Shown here: in pieces, positions 1-11,095 of the stretch
How the letters are laid out: every line of letters begins with the position of its first letter
Position numbering within the stretch: position 1 is the first letter of the stretch
Assembly (NCBI GenBank): GCA_963969595.1
Contig: OZ018413.1
Coordinates: 9,972,211-10,036,210 of the forward strand
From: Neckera pumila
Taxonomy: Eukaryota > Streptophyta > Bryopsida > Hypnales > Neckeraceae
Length of the DNA: 64,000 bases
Direction of reading: 5' to 3'
Program-made: the position numbers and the translations under genes
Notes under the pieces: model-generated
Databases searched by the model: none
What the model saw: the letters and a program-made list of their open reading frames with translations, nothing else
What the model was told of the DNA's origin: nothing

Positions 1-450
1 CTGCGGGCCAGAAGTAGGAGCATGTTCATCTAGGATCGGGAGATCTCTCGTTGCTCCAAGGCCCTGCTCCGGCCTCGAAGGTATGTCACGTGAGGACTCT
101 ACGATGGGGGGCACTATGTCTTTGACTACGTCCTTGGGAGGAGCACCTCCACCCTCTACTAAACAGCTAACAAGAATGGACGCCGCCTTGGTCGCTTCAG
201 GAGTCCCCGTCTCAGAAACCTGTAATTCGGACGGTGTAGGAGAGGACATATTGGGTCCCGCCTTAACTGCATCCTGCTGAGGGGCTAGCGTCGGATTACG
301 CGACAGGACAATATCTAGCCTCCACTTTGTTCTCAACTCATTGCGCGGAGCTAATTGGACCAGAACCACCGCAGAGCTTGAGCCCACCCTCGGCTTGATT
401 GTGCCTATCTTCTTCGCCGACCGTCGCGCCACTCTTTATGCGGACTCATC
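1..450 (-). pseudogene. Exon D (3-prime part) of ParB-like/methyltransferase-like element gene, copy 1; runs off left edge
   Basis: Reading the minus strand, an acceptor of the form TTTTACTGGCAG precedes position 450. From there one frame is open to the window edge apart from a single TAA at 436-438. The peptide begins DESA-stop-RVARRSAKKIG, is basic at first, and then becomes Ser/Pro/Glu-rich and low in complexity (for example TPSELQVSETGTPEATK). It joins in phase with the exon ending at 548. I recognise no domain. It is best read as the C-terminal tail of the mobile-element protein described next. A palindrome of the element family lies at 34-53, so an intron may begin near there. The join rests on splice signals and phase only. 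Confidence 0.4.
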
Positions 451-531
451 CTGCCAGTAAAACACATAAGATGTTCTCAGCAGATGATTATGCGCAATGC
501 GGAACAGTCAGCGTGAGATCTCCCGATGATT
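34..531. repeat. Palindrome-family copies near the 3-prime part of the element gene
   Basis: Two copies of the roughly 20-bp self-complementary motif are visible. The one at 34-53 reads GATCGGGAGATCTCTCGTTG. The one at 511-531 (GAGATCTCCCGATG core) lies inside the proposed 97-bp intron at 451-547. Both share the AGATCT centre with other copies in the window. Confidence 0.75.
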
Positions 532-3500
532 AGGTACGATGACTGACCTTTCTGCTTGGACCAGTCCCCACGTCACTGCTCACATGCTCCAAGTCATTTG
601 AGGCACGAGGGGTACTTGCGGTATTTTGTGGAGTACAAGTCTGAACTTCCTCTTCCTCGTGATCACTCTCTGTGCGAGAGGAAGTAACATCCTTCTCCGA
701 ATCGTTGCCCTCCCGTTCTGCCTCGGTTTTGGGGGGCTGCTCGTCTGCTGCATCGTCCTCATCAGCTTCGTCGCCGTCTCCCGGTCCCTCTTCATCTTCC
801 TCGTCTCCGTCTCCTCCACCTTCCTCATCTTCCTCTTTGTTCTTTTCCTCCTAAGGAACATAGCCTTTGGTATGAATCTGCTCCCATATCTGTCGGGCGA
901 CCAATATTGCCTTGGACTGTGCCTCGGAGTCATAAACAACTTCGATGACCTTGATTTCTTTCGCCTGACACCATTGATGAAGCAAATTTTAGTGCGATGG
1001 ACATTGACTGAATTGCGGAGAGAAATGCGGAAGAAAATAGAACGTGGCTTACCAGTCCAAGAGAAGTGAAGTCCGGACCGCCATTCATGTTGACCATGAT
1101 CATATTATCGGACATGTGGTTACGGAAAATGGCGATCGCCGAGGCAATTGAGAACCAAGGTATATTCGACCTCCTGTACAATGTGTCTACTTCGTCCAGA
1201 TCTCTGGAGAAATAGACAGCAGACATCTCGACAACGCTCGGGAAGAAATTGTGGAAGCTGCTCGTCGGACCGTGGTCCGGGTTGTAGGCAAAGAGCATGA
1301 CCAGATACACAGTGTAATTTGATCCGGTAACTGGATGCGGGAAGCCATCCGCCTTGTTCGGAATGTAATGAACTACATGCCAGTCCCAAAGGCGGACTTT
1401 CATATCTTGCCGCCGCCTCTCCAAGTGTGCGAGAATAGCGTGCAATCCAGCACCATCCGTGATTAGAACTCCTGGGGAACGAGCTCTCACAAGGCGTCGA
1501 TCCGTATCCTTGTATTCGAGGGCATCGAATACCCGGCACAAATTCCGGTTCTCTAGAAATTTTGCACGAGCGCCGCCGCTGGTCATTTCGAAGAGAAACC
1601 AGAAGTACATGTGGATCTTCGCTTCACCTCGCCATGCCTTTACGGAAGGTTCTGATAGAATCTTGCTGATGTCCCAGCATTTCTCGTCCATGACTTTGCA
1701 GAGGTAATCCTTTTTGAAGTCCTTGGCAACCCATTTCTCGACCTCCTCTGTATGGGCGTGCATGAAATTCTCCCACATCTTTGTCACCGCCACTGGACAG
1801 TTCTTTGGATCGTGAGTTTTGTTCAAAGCCTTTGTACAACCCTCAAGCCACTCTAGCCCCAACTCGGTGGCCATGCTCTTATCCGTCCACCACTCCACTT
1901 GCTCCCGGGTGATCTTCTTCTCAGCCGCGAATGTATCCCACTCTTGTGCCGTGTAGGAAGAGTACTCTGGCTTCTTGCTCGGAAGGGGGTGCTGCCTGTA
2001 GTGGCACATGAGCTCGTTCTTCATGGCCCTTAGCTTCTTCTCCCGACCTGCTGCCACGACCATCGGAGTGACCGGCATTCCCATGATATCAAGATTGATA
2101 GCCGTTTTCTTCATGCAGACGATTCCCTCCTCCACCTGGCCAGCCAAGTAGTTTAAGTCCTCATCTCGCAATCCCCACAAGGGCTTCAAGTCCGAGTATG
2201 CCAGCGGCTTACGGATGCCCTTTGCTTTTGGTCCGTTACCGTCTGGAAGCTTTTTGCTTAGAAAGTCCTTGCCAATCTGAATCCAGCGGTTGAAGTCCTC
2301 ATCCTTCTCGATGAAGAGCAGCGGGATTTTTAAATCCGGGTTGTCTACATTCTTGAACCCAATGAAGATTGAAGACATCACAGCATAGAATCCCTGCATC
2401 ACAACGCCGACATCGCGGGTGTTAATAGGAGTTCTCGGGAAATCCGCAGTTAATGAAACTACATATCATCGGGATATTTCCCGTTGATGCTCTGACTGGA
2501 GGTTATGCTCTCAAGAAAGAGAAAATTTTTCGCTCAAAGCCTTAGACAACTCAATTCAGTTGATGGATATTTAGATCTCTCTCGACTAGTAGGAGGAATA
2601 CTATGAGCCTGTACACATTGGAAGTTCTCTCGGTGGTGTATTCAACGAGAGATCTCCCGCTGATTTTAGGGAAAGGAGAACCATTATATAAGCATTGATT
2701 ACCATGAGCCTATACACATTGCGACTTCTCTAGGTGGTGATTTCATCGGGAGATCTCCCGTTGATTTTCAGGAAGGGACAACTATCATACAAGCATGGAT
2801 TCTACTGTTGTTCCGTAACACTTACGAGGTACGCTGCTGAGTGCGCTCGTCCTCCATATGACGGGTGAGGGGACCCCATGTCTTTCCACTTTACTCTAGC
2901 GTGCGCAAGCTGCTATGCGAATCTCTGCTCCTTCTGCTCACCAACAAGGTTCTGGTTGAGGGCTTTCGAGAGGTAAACGATGTCATTCTTTTTGGTCTCA
3001 TATGACGCCCAAATGGGAATGATGTTGAACGTTGAAGCGTCGGCCTTATCGGCCTCACTGATATGGTTATTCTCCACCAAATCCTTATGCGCTGCAACAG
3101 TATGCTGACCACCAATAATGTAGTAGTGCGATTTGGTGGTCATGCTCTCCTTCTTTGGACAGTTCGCCCAAAACTCTACCAAGTTCTCCGGTCCATATGG
3201 TCCTCTCTTTAAAGGCAGAACGGTAATGTATCGGTTCTCCGAGTGGAAATCGTTATCCATGAGAACCTTGTTCTTAATTCCTTTGAGCCGACCCTAGTCA
3301 ATTGCTCTGTATACGAGATCCCCGGCAGTAGCTTTGTGGAGGAACTTGTAGTGCACACGCAGGAGTTCACCTTTCGCATTCGCTAGTGGCTTCCTGTCCC
3401 ATTTGTACATTGGCTTAAAAACCTGATTGTAGAGCTTGTTAATTTCCTTAATTTCAGCAGGCTCGAGCTTGCTGACCTCAGCCTCTGTCATGTTCACCGC

Positions 3501-4187
3501 CTGGGCAATAGTCAGCGGGGCGGCCTTCTTCTTCTTTTTACCCTTGCCCTTTGCGTCTGCTTCCTCCACAATCTCATCCTCTGGTCCACCCGCTATGGCT
3601 TTCCTCTTCTTCTGCTTCTTCTGAGTAGAAGGCGTTGAAGCTGTAGCAACTACGGGCACTATAGCAGTATTGGACTCGCCACGGCTGTCATCTATAACGA
3701 CCCACTCGTTGGCTATCTCCGTTGGTGTCCAGGAATGTGATCCGTCTGGCTTGTCTAGAAATCCTTTTACTGTCATTGTCTCACACATCTGTGGATCCAT
3801 AGTGGCGTAGTCCAGGATCAAGCCGTATGTTCTCGTTTCCTGCTTTTTGGGCACCATTTCCCGGACAATGGCGAGGACGGTACAGTTGTCGAGTCCTTGC
3901 AGCTCCAAGACATCTAACCCAGTTGTCGTGTGACCCTTGCCATCGAAAGATAGCTTAGGACATATGATCGCTGCTGCTCCTGCTTGGTCTATCCACTCAA
4001 GGCCCCACGCTGTTACTTTTCAGCAGCAACGAAACACAGCTCCGGGAATGTTGTCACCGATGTACTGGAACGCATGCACCACTGAGTCGATGAACTTGTA
4101 TAGCCTAATGGGTGACAATTCGGGAGGCAGTTCGTTCGATGTATTCGCTCTGTGCAATGCCACATGATTGTCAGGCGGCCAATTCAT
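530..4187 (-). pseudogene. Decayed mobile-element gene: ParB-like domain, methyltransferase-like region, acidic tail (copy 1)
   Basis: ATG at 4187-4185 starts MNWPPDNHVALHRAN. Exon A runs 4187-2826, exon B 2393-1053 and exon C 964-548, with GT-AG introns at 2825-2394, 1052-965 and 547-451. Exon A has a Lys-rich stretch (KKQKKRKAIAGG), then a segment with YYIIGGQHTVAAHKDL and ALNQNLVGEQ, which resembles the ParB/Srx core. Exon B (GFYAVMSSIF to GPDFTSLGL) and the start of exon C (NKVIEVVYDSEAQ) are arranged like a beta-class N6/N4 DNA methyltransferase, with a glycine motif near the end. However, NGGPDF replaces the usual FxGxG and I see no DPPY. Exon C ends in a Glu/Asp-rich tail. In-frame stops lie at 4020-4022, 3294-3296, 2913-2915 and 852-854. 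Copy 2 at 58831-62097 has sense codons at 3294 and 2913. Exon B itself is intact. Domain calls are by eye and tentative. Confidence 0.6.
2467..2764. repeat. Three palindromes in intron 1 of the copy 1 element gene
   Basis: Copies lie at 2467-2489 (CATCGGGATATTTCCCGTTG), 2642-2663 (CAACGAGAGATCTCCCGCTG) and 2743-2764 (CATCGGGAGATCTCCCGTTG). All fall inside the intron at 2394-2825. The arms CATCGGGA and TCCCGATG are conserved while the centre varies. Copy 2 also has exactly three in its shorter first intron. Confidence 0.85.
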
Positions 4188-4205
4188 GCTTGCACCTTTT
4201 AGTTT

Positions 4206-4635
4206 TCATCGGGATTAATCCCGTTGATAGTCCTTGCCGTCGGACTCTACATCGTTCCTTAATTGCATCCGTTCACCATATTCAACGGGAGATCTCCCGA
4301 TGATTCTTGTTATTGGGTGACGGCTGAATCAGCAACTTTCTTGTGACACTGATCTCTCTTTTGCTATTGCACTGATTATTATTTTTGCAAAAAATCAACG
4401 GGAAATCTCCTGTTGATTTCCTGTTTTTACAGACCACTCTCAATTTACAGTGCATACTATACTGTCGACAGAAACCGTAGGATCCTTGAGTTGCGGTTCA
4501 ACTTCAATGTGGTCATTCCACTTCCTCATTTCCCTGAGCACTTTAGTTAGAATCTACTATGATCATTGGGAGAATTCCCGCTGTTAATTTTTCGGGAGAA
4601 ATCCCGCTGTTTTTTATCGGTAGATCTCCCGCTGT
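4206..4635. repeat. Cluster of six palindromes upstream of the copy 1 element gene
   Basis: Copies lie at 4206-4227, 4282-4303, 4395-4416, 4563-4584, 4593-4611 and 4617-4635. The first starts 19 bp upstream of the ATG at 4187, so the group occupies the promoter or 5-prime UTR. Centres differ (ATTAAT, AGATCT, AAATCT, GAATTC), but the CGGGA and TCCCG arms recur. Confidence 0.85.
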
Positions 4636-4747
4636 TTTTTGGTTCATTGTTTCGCTTTCTACTCTATGATTTCCCATTCGATTGCGCGATTATAGGGCAT
4701 TTTCAAATTTCTGCGTGTACTCTGGACTACTGTGCTTACTATAGTGA

Positions 4748-5230
4748 ATTACAAACAAACAAACAAACAAACAAGCACAATAACGACCACAATAACAAGC
4801 AACAAACACAAACAACCACAACATTAAACAACCAATACACTGTTGACAAATACAAAAATCGCTGAGGAACAAACAACCACAAAAACGCAATCAAACAATC
4901 ATACAACCACAGTAACAACCACAGAAACAACCAGCAAACAAAAACAACCACAAAAACGCAAACAACCACAAAAACGCAATGAAACAAACATACAACCATA
5001 GTATCAACCACAGAAACAACCATCAAACAAAAACAACCACAAAAACACAAACAACCACGAAATTGCAATCACAGAAAAAACAACAAAAGCGATAACAACC
5101 ACAGATTGAAACAACAAGCAACCATAAAAACAGGCACAAAAACAACCACGAAAACAACAACCACAATATAACAAACAAACAACTACAAAAACGCTCACAA
5201 ACAAACAACAGACAACCACAAATTAAACAA
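4748..5230. repeat. Low-complexity A/C-rich block
   Basis: About 480 bp made almost only of A and C on the plus strand. It begins with (CAAA) units and continues as imperfect ACAACCACAAAAACGCAA-type units of variable length. G and T are nearly absent, giving extreme strand asymmetry. The open frames that cross it encode only Val/Leu/Phe/Cys or Asn/Lys/Thr repeats and are not genes. Confidence 0.85.
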
Positions 5231-6728
5231 TTAACGTAATCTTACGAGTCATTCCAGAATGCTTCGGTTACTTCGGCTGCCGATGATTTTGCCATGAGGA
5301 TCTCCTCGTGCCGCCAGAAGATGGTGCTACTCGTCGAGAAGGACCCCCCCGCCTCGTTTTCTGTTGTTCACTACTTCCTGCACAGTCTAAAGTTTGGCTT
5401 AACACACGTTGAATAACCCCTCCAAAACACACCCCATACACATCCCTACACACCGCGCACAAAGCTACCCACACCACGCACAGGTTCCAGCATAGCACGA
5501 ACAGGTTTGAAACACACACAACGGACAGATACCTAACCCATAACACACACCCAAAATTCAAATTTTGACCGCCACAGCATCGACCCTGTCATTCAACCAG
5601 AGTTCATCATTCAACCAGAGTTCATCTCAATTGAACTATGACCTCGTAAATCGTTGTCTTACAAAAGACAAAAACGAAGAAAACACTCCAATCTCAACTG
5701 CGCTGCAATTGACGTAATTTCCCGCTGCCAATTTCTTGCTCCACTTCTACTTAAAAAAAAAAAAAATATCCGAGGGAGAAGAAGATGCAATGCTCCCAAT
5801 GTGCAGAAGACATTACATTGCTAGATGACTGTCAGTATCGGTACTGCTTGACTAGATACTCAATAAAAGATTACTGAACTGACTTAATACCTAGTTATCT
5901 TTTTAGTGCAGAGCAAGCCAACACCCCTTCAGACATCTCATGACATTGGGTCTCTGATTTTTGTAGTGAGTGCCTCACACAGACAACCTGCTTGTTCAAA
6001 ATTACAATCTGTTCCTACAACGCATAAATGGAGTGCTCATACCTTGCAGGCGCGCGGAACTCTCCAACTCCACGACGGCAGCGAAGTGTCAATGCAGGGT
6101 GGCCGCGCCCCAACTCCAATATCGGAGGACAGAACTAGCACGTAGCGGGCCGGACTCAGGGTGCCTGCGACAATTGCCACCGCGCGAGCCGCTCACGTTG
6201 CAACGGGAGAAACAATAACGGCGCTTCGTGGGAGAGCATGGGAGGAGGACCCTGAGCAACGGGAGAAGGCAACGGGGCGCGGCAATGATGGCGCGCCGCC
6301 TGCAGGGGGGCTGCTCTGACAGGGTGGGATGAATTGACCTCGGGCAATCTGGGGTCATCATGAATGGGATCCTACTTACTATGTAAGTGGGGGGTAATAA
6401 GCTGAAATTACTGCGAGGGGGTGGGGGGGTAATCTCATACGTGGCAAAATCATGTAGCCATTTGGGGATGGAAAGAGTTTTCATCTATGAGTTCATTCAA
6501 ATCTAATGATTTCATTTCAATTTTGTTCATTACTAGCTATCATTTGATACCGACATCGTCATTTTTTTACCCCCAAAAAAGTTAAAAAATAAATAGTAAG
6601 TTCTAAACGTTCACCAATAGATGAAATTTTGTTGCCCAAAAAAAAAAGGTAATATAGTGAAGTTACTGCGAGGGGATGAAATACCCTAAAATAGGTAGGG
6701 GCTCCAGTCATCACGTTTTCTACAACCT
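5231..6728. other. Intergenic, no gene recognised
   Basis: Mixed-composition DNA with a poly(A) run near 5753-5766 and a G/C-rich patch at 6040-6330. Short frames on both strands show no family resemblance, splice-linked continuation or consistent coding bias. No RNA gene was seen. Confidence 0.5.
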
Positions 6729-7739
6729 TTAACCCCTAAATGCCCAAGGCACGCAATTTGGGTGTCCACAATATTCAAAAGTTAAATTAAAATCTAGCAA
6801 ACCTACTATTCTTAGTAGTTTCTATTTTTTGAATATTCTTTGTAGAAGTCTACTTTTAGCATCAAAAACCTAATATGAAAAATGCAATCCATATTTTTTA
6901 TTTTCTGATTTGAGATTTTGTACGAGGGTGTCCACTGCAATTTGCAAATGAAAATTAAGCGTTTTCCTCTTCAAAATTTTTTTCCTAAATTATCAGCTCA
7001 AATTTCTGACTTAAAGAATAAAAAATCTAAATCCAAACTGCAGCCAATCATTTTTAGTTACAGAGATTCAAAGCCAAGAACTCTAGTCATTACAAGTGAG
7101 TCAATTGCAAAAGTACTTGATTTCTTCCCACTAAATGCACATGTCTTGCAATCTATACGGTCAAAGTTTCAAAGAATTCTTTGACACATTCTTAACCCCT
7201 AAGTGCTCGAGTGACCATTTTATGGTCGTTGTTTGACTTTAGGCCAAATTTTCGGCCAAAAAAAAAACTTTTTTTCAACTTTTTTTTTTTTTCCTCCAAA
7301 AGATTGGGTTGTTTGACAATATTTATACTCAAAATTCAGATCGCTACGATCAAACAAAAATTATATTAAGAGAAAAAGCACAAAGTGTACAGTTTTGCCT
7401 AGTGTTGAAAAACTTACTATTTGGGGAAAGTATTGGTGTTATCATTATTAGATCTCATGCATTTTTACACAAATCAATAGAAACCACAATTTTGACCAAT
7501 CAAAAAAAATTCAAATGCTAAAAATAGAAATTGTATTTTTGGTGAATTTTTGAAGTTATATCTTCAAAATTCATTTAAAAAAAATCTAAAAGTCAGTTTA
7601 TAATTTTGACCGTATAGATGCTTTCTATTTTTTGTGCTTCACATTATCTTCTTTGATGCAAACTTCAGAAAAGTTTTAGAACTTATATTTTATAACACGT
7701 TTGTATTTTGTCCAAACCCCTTGGACTTTTAGGGGTTAA
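6729..7739. mobile_element. TTAA-bounded inverted-repeat element, family 2
   Basis: Begins TTAACCCCTAAATGCCCAAG and ends CTTGGACTTTTAGGGGTTAA, giving an inverted pair TTAACCCCTAAA / TTTAGGGGTTAA. The interior is AT-rich and non-coding. A second internal TTAACCCCTAAG start at about 7188 suggests a nested or rearranged copy. The left 150 bp matches the fragment at 24424-25045. No transposase is present, so it is presumably non-autonomous. Confidence 0.6.
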
Positions 7740-8939
7740 AGAAGTCTAGTATAAGATCCTATTGTTAGAGTGCCAAAAAAATAATTTCTTATGTTCAGGG
7801 TCTCTTTGCTATAGACATGGCAAGTTAAGAATGGTTTTGACAGAAAACGCCCTTTGTCTTCTAGGGTTTAAAGTGAAGAAAACAAGTTTCGCAGCACCTT
7901 CTATGACTACTATTTTTCACTTTCAATGTTCTTAACTTTATATTCTTACATCCAAGCTTTTGCATTGAGAACTTTTCATATGGTCTGAAATTGAGTTTTG
8001 AATGTAGAACTGGAAATGTAGGGAAAAAGCACATCATTTCTATCATCCATGGAAGGGGTCATGAAAGGTGTGTCCAAGATAATTGAACAAAAAAATAACT
8101 CATTAACAACTCTAAGATAGAATTGAATGAAGGAAATTGCAACGGTGAGATTGTTCTACCAAGCATATCTGACAAAGTCATTAATTATTTCTTGAGAAAT
8201 TGTAATATGGATTGCATTTGAAAATGAATCGTACAAGTTAATTTTTTCTAAGACATGTGTAGATGAACCCCCCCCCCACAAAAAAACTATAACCTCCTCA
8301 TATTTAATCCAAATGCAATGCATCAAGGCTTCCATGTACACAAAAACGTAATCTTCTAGAAAACAAATTCAGAAAATTATTTTTAAATTCACTTTATATT
8401 AATTTCTTACATAACCTTGAGCCGTGAACCCTAAGCCGTAAACCCTTCTTTTGGATAACACAAAACCCAAACCCAGAATCCCTAAATCCTTTTTAGTAGC
8501 CAAAAATTGGAGACAGTTTCCTTAACAAAAGATTAAAGCTTATTTAAAAGAAAAAGAACCCTAAACCGAAAATGGAATTACATGTAGTTCATCTCTATAA
8601 ACGAATATATGTATTTGCCTTTAAGGATAATAGAAAAGATAGATTACAATGCTATACTTATTATTAGGTACTATAGAACTTTATAACAAAGAAAAGGTTT
8701 TTAATTTCTTTTTTCTTTTGGCCCAACCAACCACCCTCTAAGCCTGTACTAAGTATATCAAAAGGGAGTACTGAAGGCTTCAATATAATATAAATTATAT
8801 CGAGCAGTATACCAATCGTGAATTAGTAGGATTTATGGTATAAAGTTCAGCAAATCCACTTAGCAACACATCGAGTACATTTACAGTTGCTTTGAAAAAG
8901 CTAAAAAACCTCCATTTTCAAGTCAGTGAACGAAAATCT
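7740..8939. mobile_element. Diverged internal fragment of the TTAA element family plus AT-rich DNA
   Basis: From about 7865 to 8400 the order of short matches follows the interior of the full elements at 32435 and 37617: a GTGAAGAAAACAAGTTT-like block, then an AATTGAGTT block, CAATGGTGAGATTGTTCT-like, then TGAATCCTACAAGTT-like. No intact ends are seen. The remaining 540 bp is AT-rich without recognisable features. Confidence 0.4.
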
Positions 8940-9870
8940 GTAACCCCGAACCCTAAACCCTAAACCCTAAACCCTAAAACCCTAAACTGCCATTTCTAGT
9001 ACAAGTACCAAATTTTTGAAAAATATCATTTTTTGAAACATGTAACCGTAGGATCTTGAATTACTCTAGTTTGAAAATATGTGGAAAAAATTTCAGAAAT
9101 TTTCACCGTGTAGATTGCACGATAATAGCATTTGAAGTGGCAAAAATCCTTTTTTGACCACTGCGAAAATCCGGGCAGCTGCACTTCACAAGGTCAGATC
9201 GTTATCAAAAAATGTCCAAAATGGTTGTGCTTCTTTGGTTTCATTCATTAGGGCAAGTTGGCTACATACATAAAAAAGTTCAGATCATTTGGAGTTGTGC
9301 AACATATAGGAAGAAAATAGTAAGTAGAAAGAGTAGAGAATCATTCAAAATACTAAATTGTTAATAAATAAGTTATAAAATTAAAAAATTCCAATCCAAA
9401 TGGTTGAATTGTTATTATAAACAATCTACATCCAATAGCATTATTTTTTTTCAAAAATATTGAAATTTCAGTAAAATAAAGGACTTCAAAGTTATTTTGG
9501 GTGTAGGAATTCCATAACTGCCCGCAAACTAAAAAGCCTCATAACTTTTTTTTTCAACTATTGAAATGCAATGATTCAAAGCTTTTTGAGTACATATAAA
9601 TCTGAAGAACAAATTTCAAATTTTTATTTTTATTTAAAACTGTTTTTTTCAGGTTTGTCCAAACTGCCTGAGTTGAAAAAAAAGTAACATATTATGCAAT
9701 AACTTTTTACTCATATTTTAGAACGTCATGAAATTTGTGCATATGAAAGATATTTCTAGTACCCACATTGTTTTAAAATTCCAGCCCAAAATATGCAAAG
9801 CTCCACTCTCACGTACCTGCCCAAAAAAGTTATAAGTCGGTCAAACGCAGTCCGGTCCTTTAGGAGTTAA
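8940..9870. mobile_element. TTAA-family element with telomere-type repeats at its left end
   Basis: The interior (CTGCCATTTCTAGTAC, AACCGTAGGATCTTG, GTGGAAAAAATTTCAGAA) matches the family, and the right end is GGTCCTTTAGGAGTTAA at 9854-9870. The left end, where TTAACCCCTAAAGG is expected, instead carries about five CCCTAAA units at 8949-8987. The terminal motif itself resembles a telomere unit, so expansion or replacement of the end is possible. Confidence 0.55.
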
Positions 9871-10924
9871 TGTGGAGTCCTGATCCCAAGAAATGCCAAT
9901 CCCGCAGCTTCAACGGATCTTCTACAGCGACGATGAATGTTGCACAGTTGTTGAATCTGAATGAGATTCGAATTCAAAGACCGCACGTTTCCCTTTGCCA
10001 AACTCGAAGGCCTCGAATTTCGTGCAGAGGCACTCACGCGCGGCATTTCTGCATTCAATAAATCGGAACGAACAAGAATGCAGTCAACATTCCAAAAGAA
10101 TGACCGCATCTGAAGATTCTGCGTGGACACAATAGTGCACGGCTTTGAAGAGTGCACGTGCAGGTGGATCCTGTCCAAGTGAAAGCAGGAAATTGGAGCT
10201 CCCACGTCTAGCCCAATATTGCGAATCCTCTGTTGTGTTTTCTCCCTTTTCGCCGGCAGGAGTTCACGTGAGTGAGGAGTGCCAATCGAGGAGCGTGGAC
10301 ACGGAGCTCTTGAGAAGTGACAGCGCTTGTGGGTCGTCGGGAGCTTGGCGATCCGTCGCGGTCCTTCATTTCTTCTCTAGGTATGAATTGCTTGAATCCC
10401 TACTTCCTCAGGTGCGGATCATCTAGAGCAGTTCAGTGGTTCGTGGGCAGTAGTGAATTTGTGAAGGAATAGTAACGGGGCAGCTGATAGCAGCAGTGAC
10501 AAAGGGCCGGAAGGTCGACTTCTACAATTAACTAAATCCGTTCGCAAATCAGGATTTGTTAGTTTGATCTATGAACAACAGTAGCGTATCGCATGAGTGC
10601 TGTTTGGTGAATTTGGATTAGTGTGCGCCATCTTGAAGTAGTACAGCGTACTACCGTTTGCTTCGTCTTGGCATACTGCTGTAAGCGGCACTGCGCAGAT
10701 CACTAGCAATGGCAGTTTCGAATGATAGTTTCTGATGTGATGATTGGCCTTGGTCACTGCGTCAATGGACCAATAGACGAATTTATAAACCGTGACAGTG
10801 TAGACATCATCCTCCCGTATAGTATGCGTCCGTAGACTACGAGTATACACAATGTACGTAGTCAACGCTGTATATGTACGCCGGGATGCTCCGGCATCTG
10901 ATGATCTCCTTTCTCTTGTTTATT
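9871..10924. other. Intergenic, no gene recognised
   Basis: More balanced base composition than the flanking AT-rich elements, but no recognisable protein, RNA or repeat. Short open frames on both strands overlap each other and match nothing I know. Confidence 0.45.
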
Positions 10925-11095
10925 TCATCGGGAGATCTCCCGCTGTTTTCAGCGGGAGAAATCCCGCTGTTTTCATCGGGAGATTTCCCGTTGTTTACAT
11001 CGGGAGATTTCCCGCTGTTTTCATCGGGAGATTTCCCGCTGTTCACATCGGGTGATTTCCCGTTGTTGCCATCGGGAGATTTCCCGCTGTTTTTA
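10925..11095. repeat. Seven-copy array of the element palindrome
   Basis: Seven copies of CAKCGGGWGAWHTCCCGYTG occur head to tail at about 24-bp spacing, separated by TTTT, TTTA or similar. It lies about 250 bp upstream of the DUF7869-type gene ATG at 11347. Copies 2-7 mostly have GATTT centres rather than AGATCT. Open frames crossing it on both strands (SGDFPLF and GKSPDEN repeats) are artefacts of the repeat. Confidence 0.9.

Noticed and set aside
626..1069. Plus-strand frame with hydrophobic stretches at 626-1069
   Set aside because: It is the complement of the acidic tail exon of the minus-strand element gene and has no support of its own.
4690..5219. Reverse-strand frames rich in Val, Leu, Phe, Cys and Trp resembling membrane proteins
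   Set aside because: They come from the low-complexity A/C block; no real protein features, and several frames are open at once.
4740..5230. CRISPR-like array, considered because of regularly spaced repeats here and at 10925-11095
   Set aside because: Spacing is too short or irregular, there are no unique spacers, and the genes and introns are eukaryotic.
8949..8987. True telomere or chromosome end
   Set aside because: Only about five units, embedded within an inverted-repeat element, with ordinary DNA on both sides.
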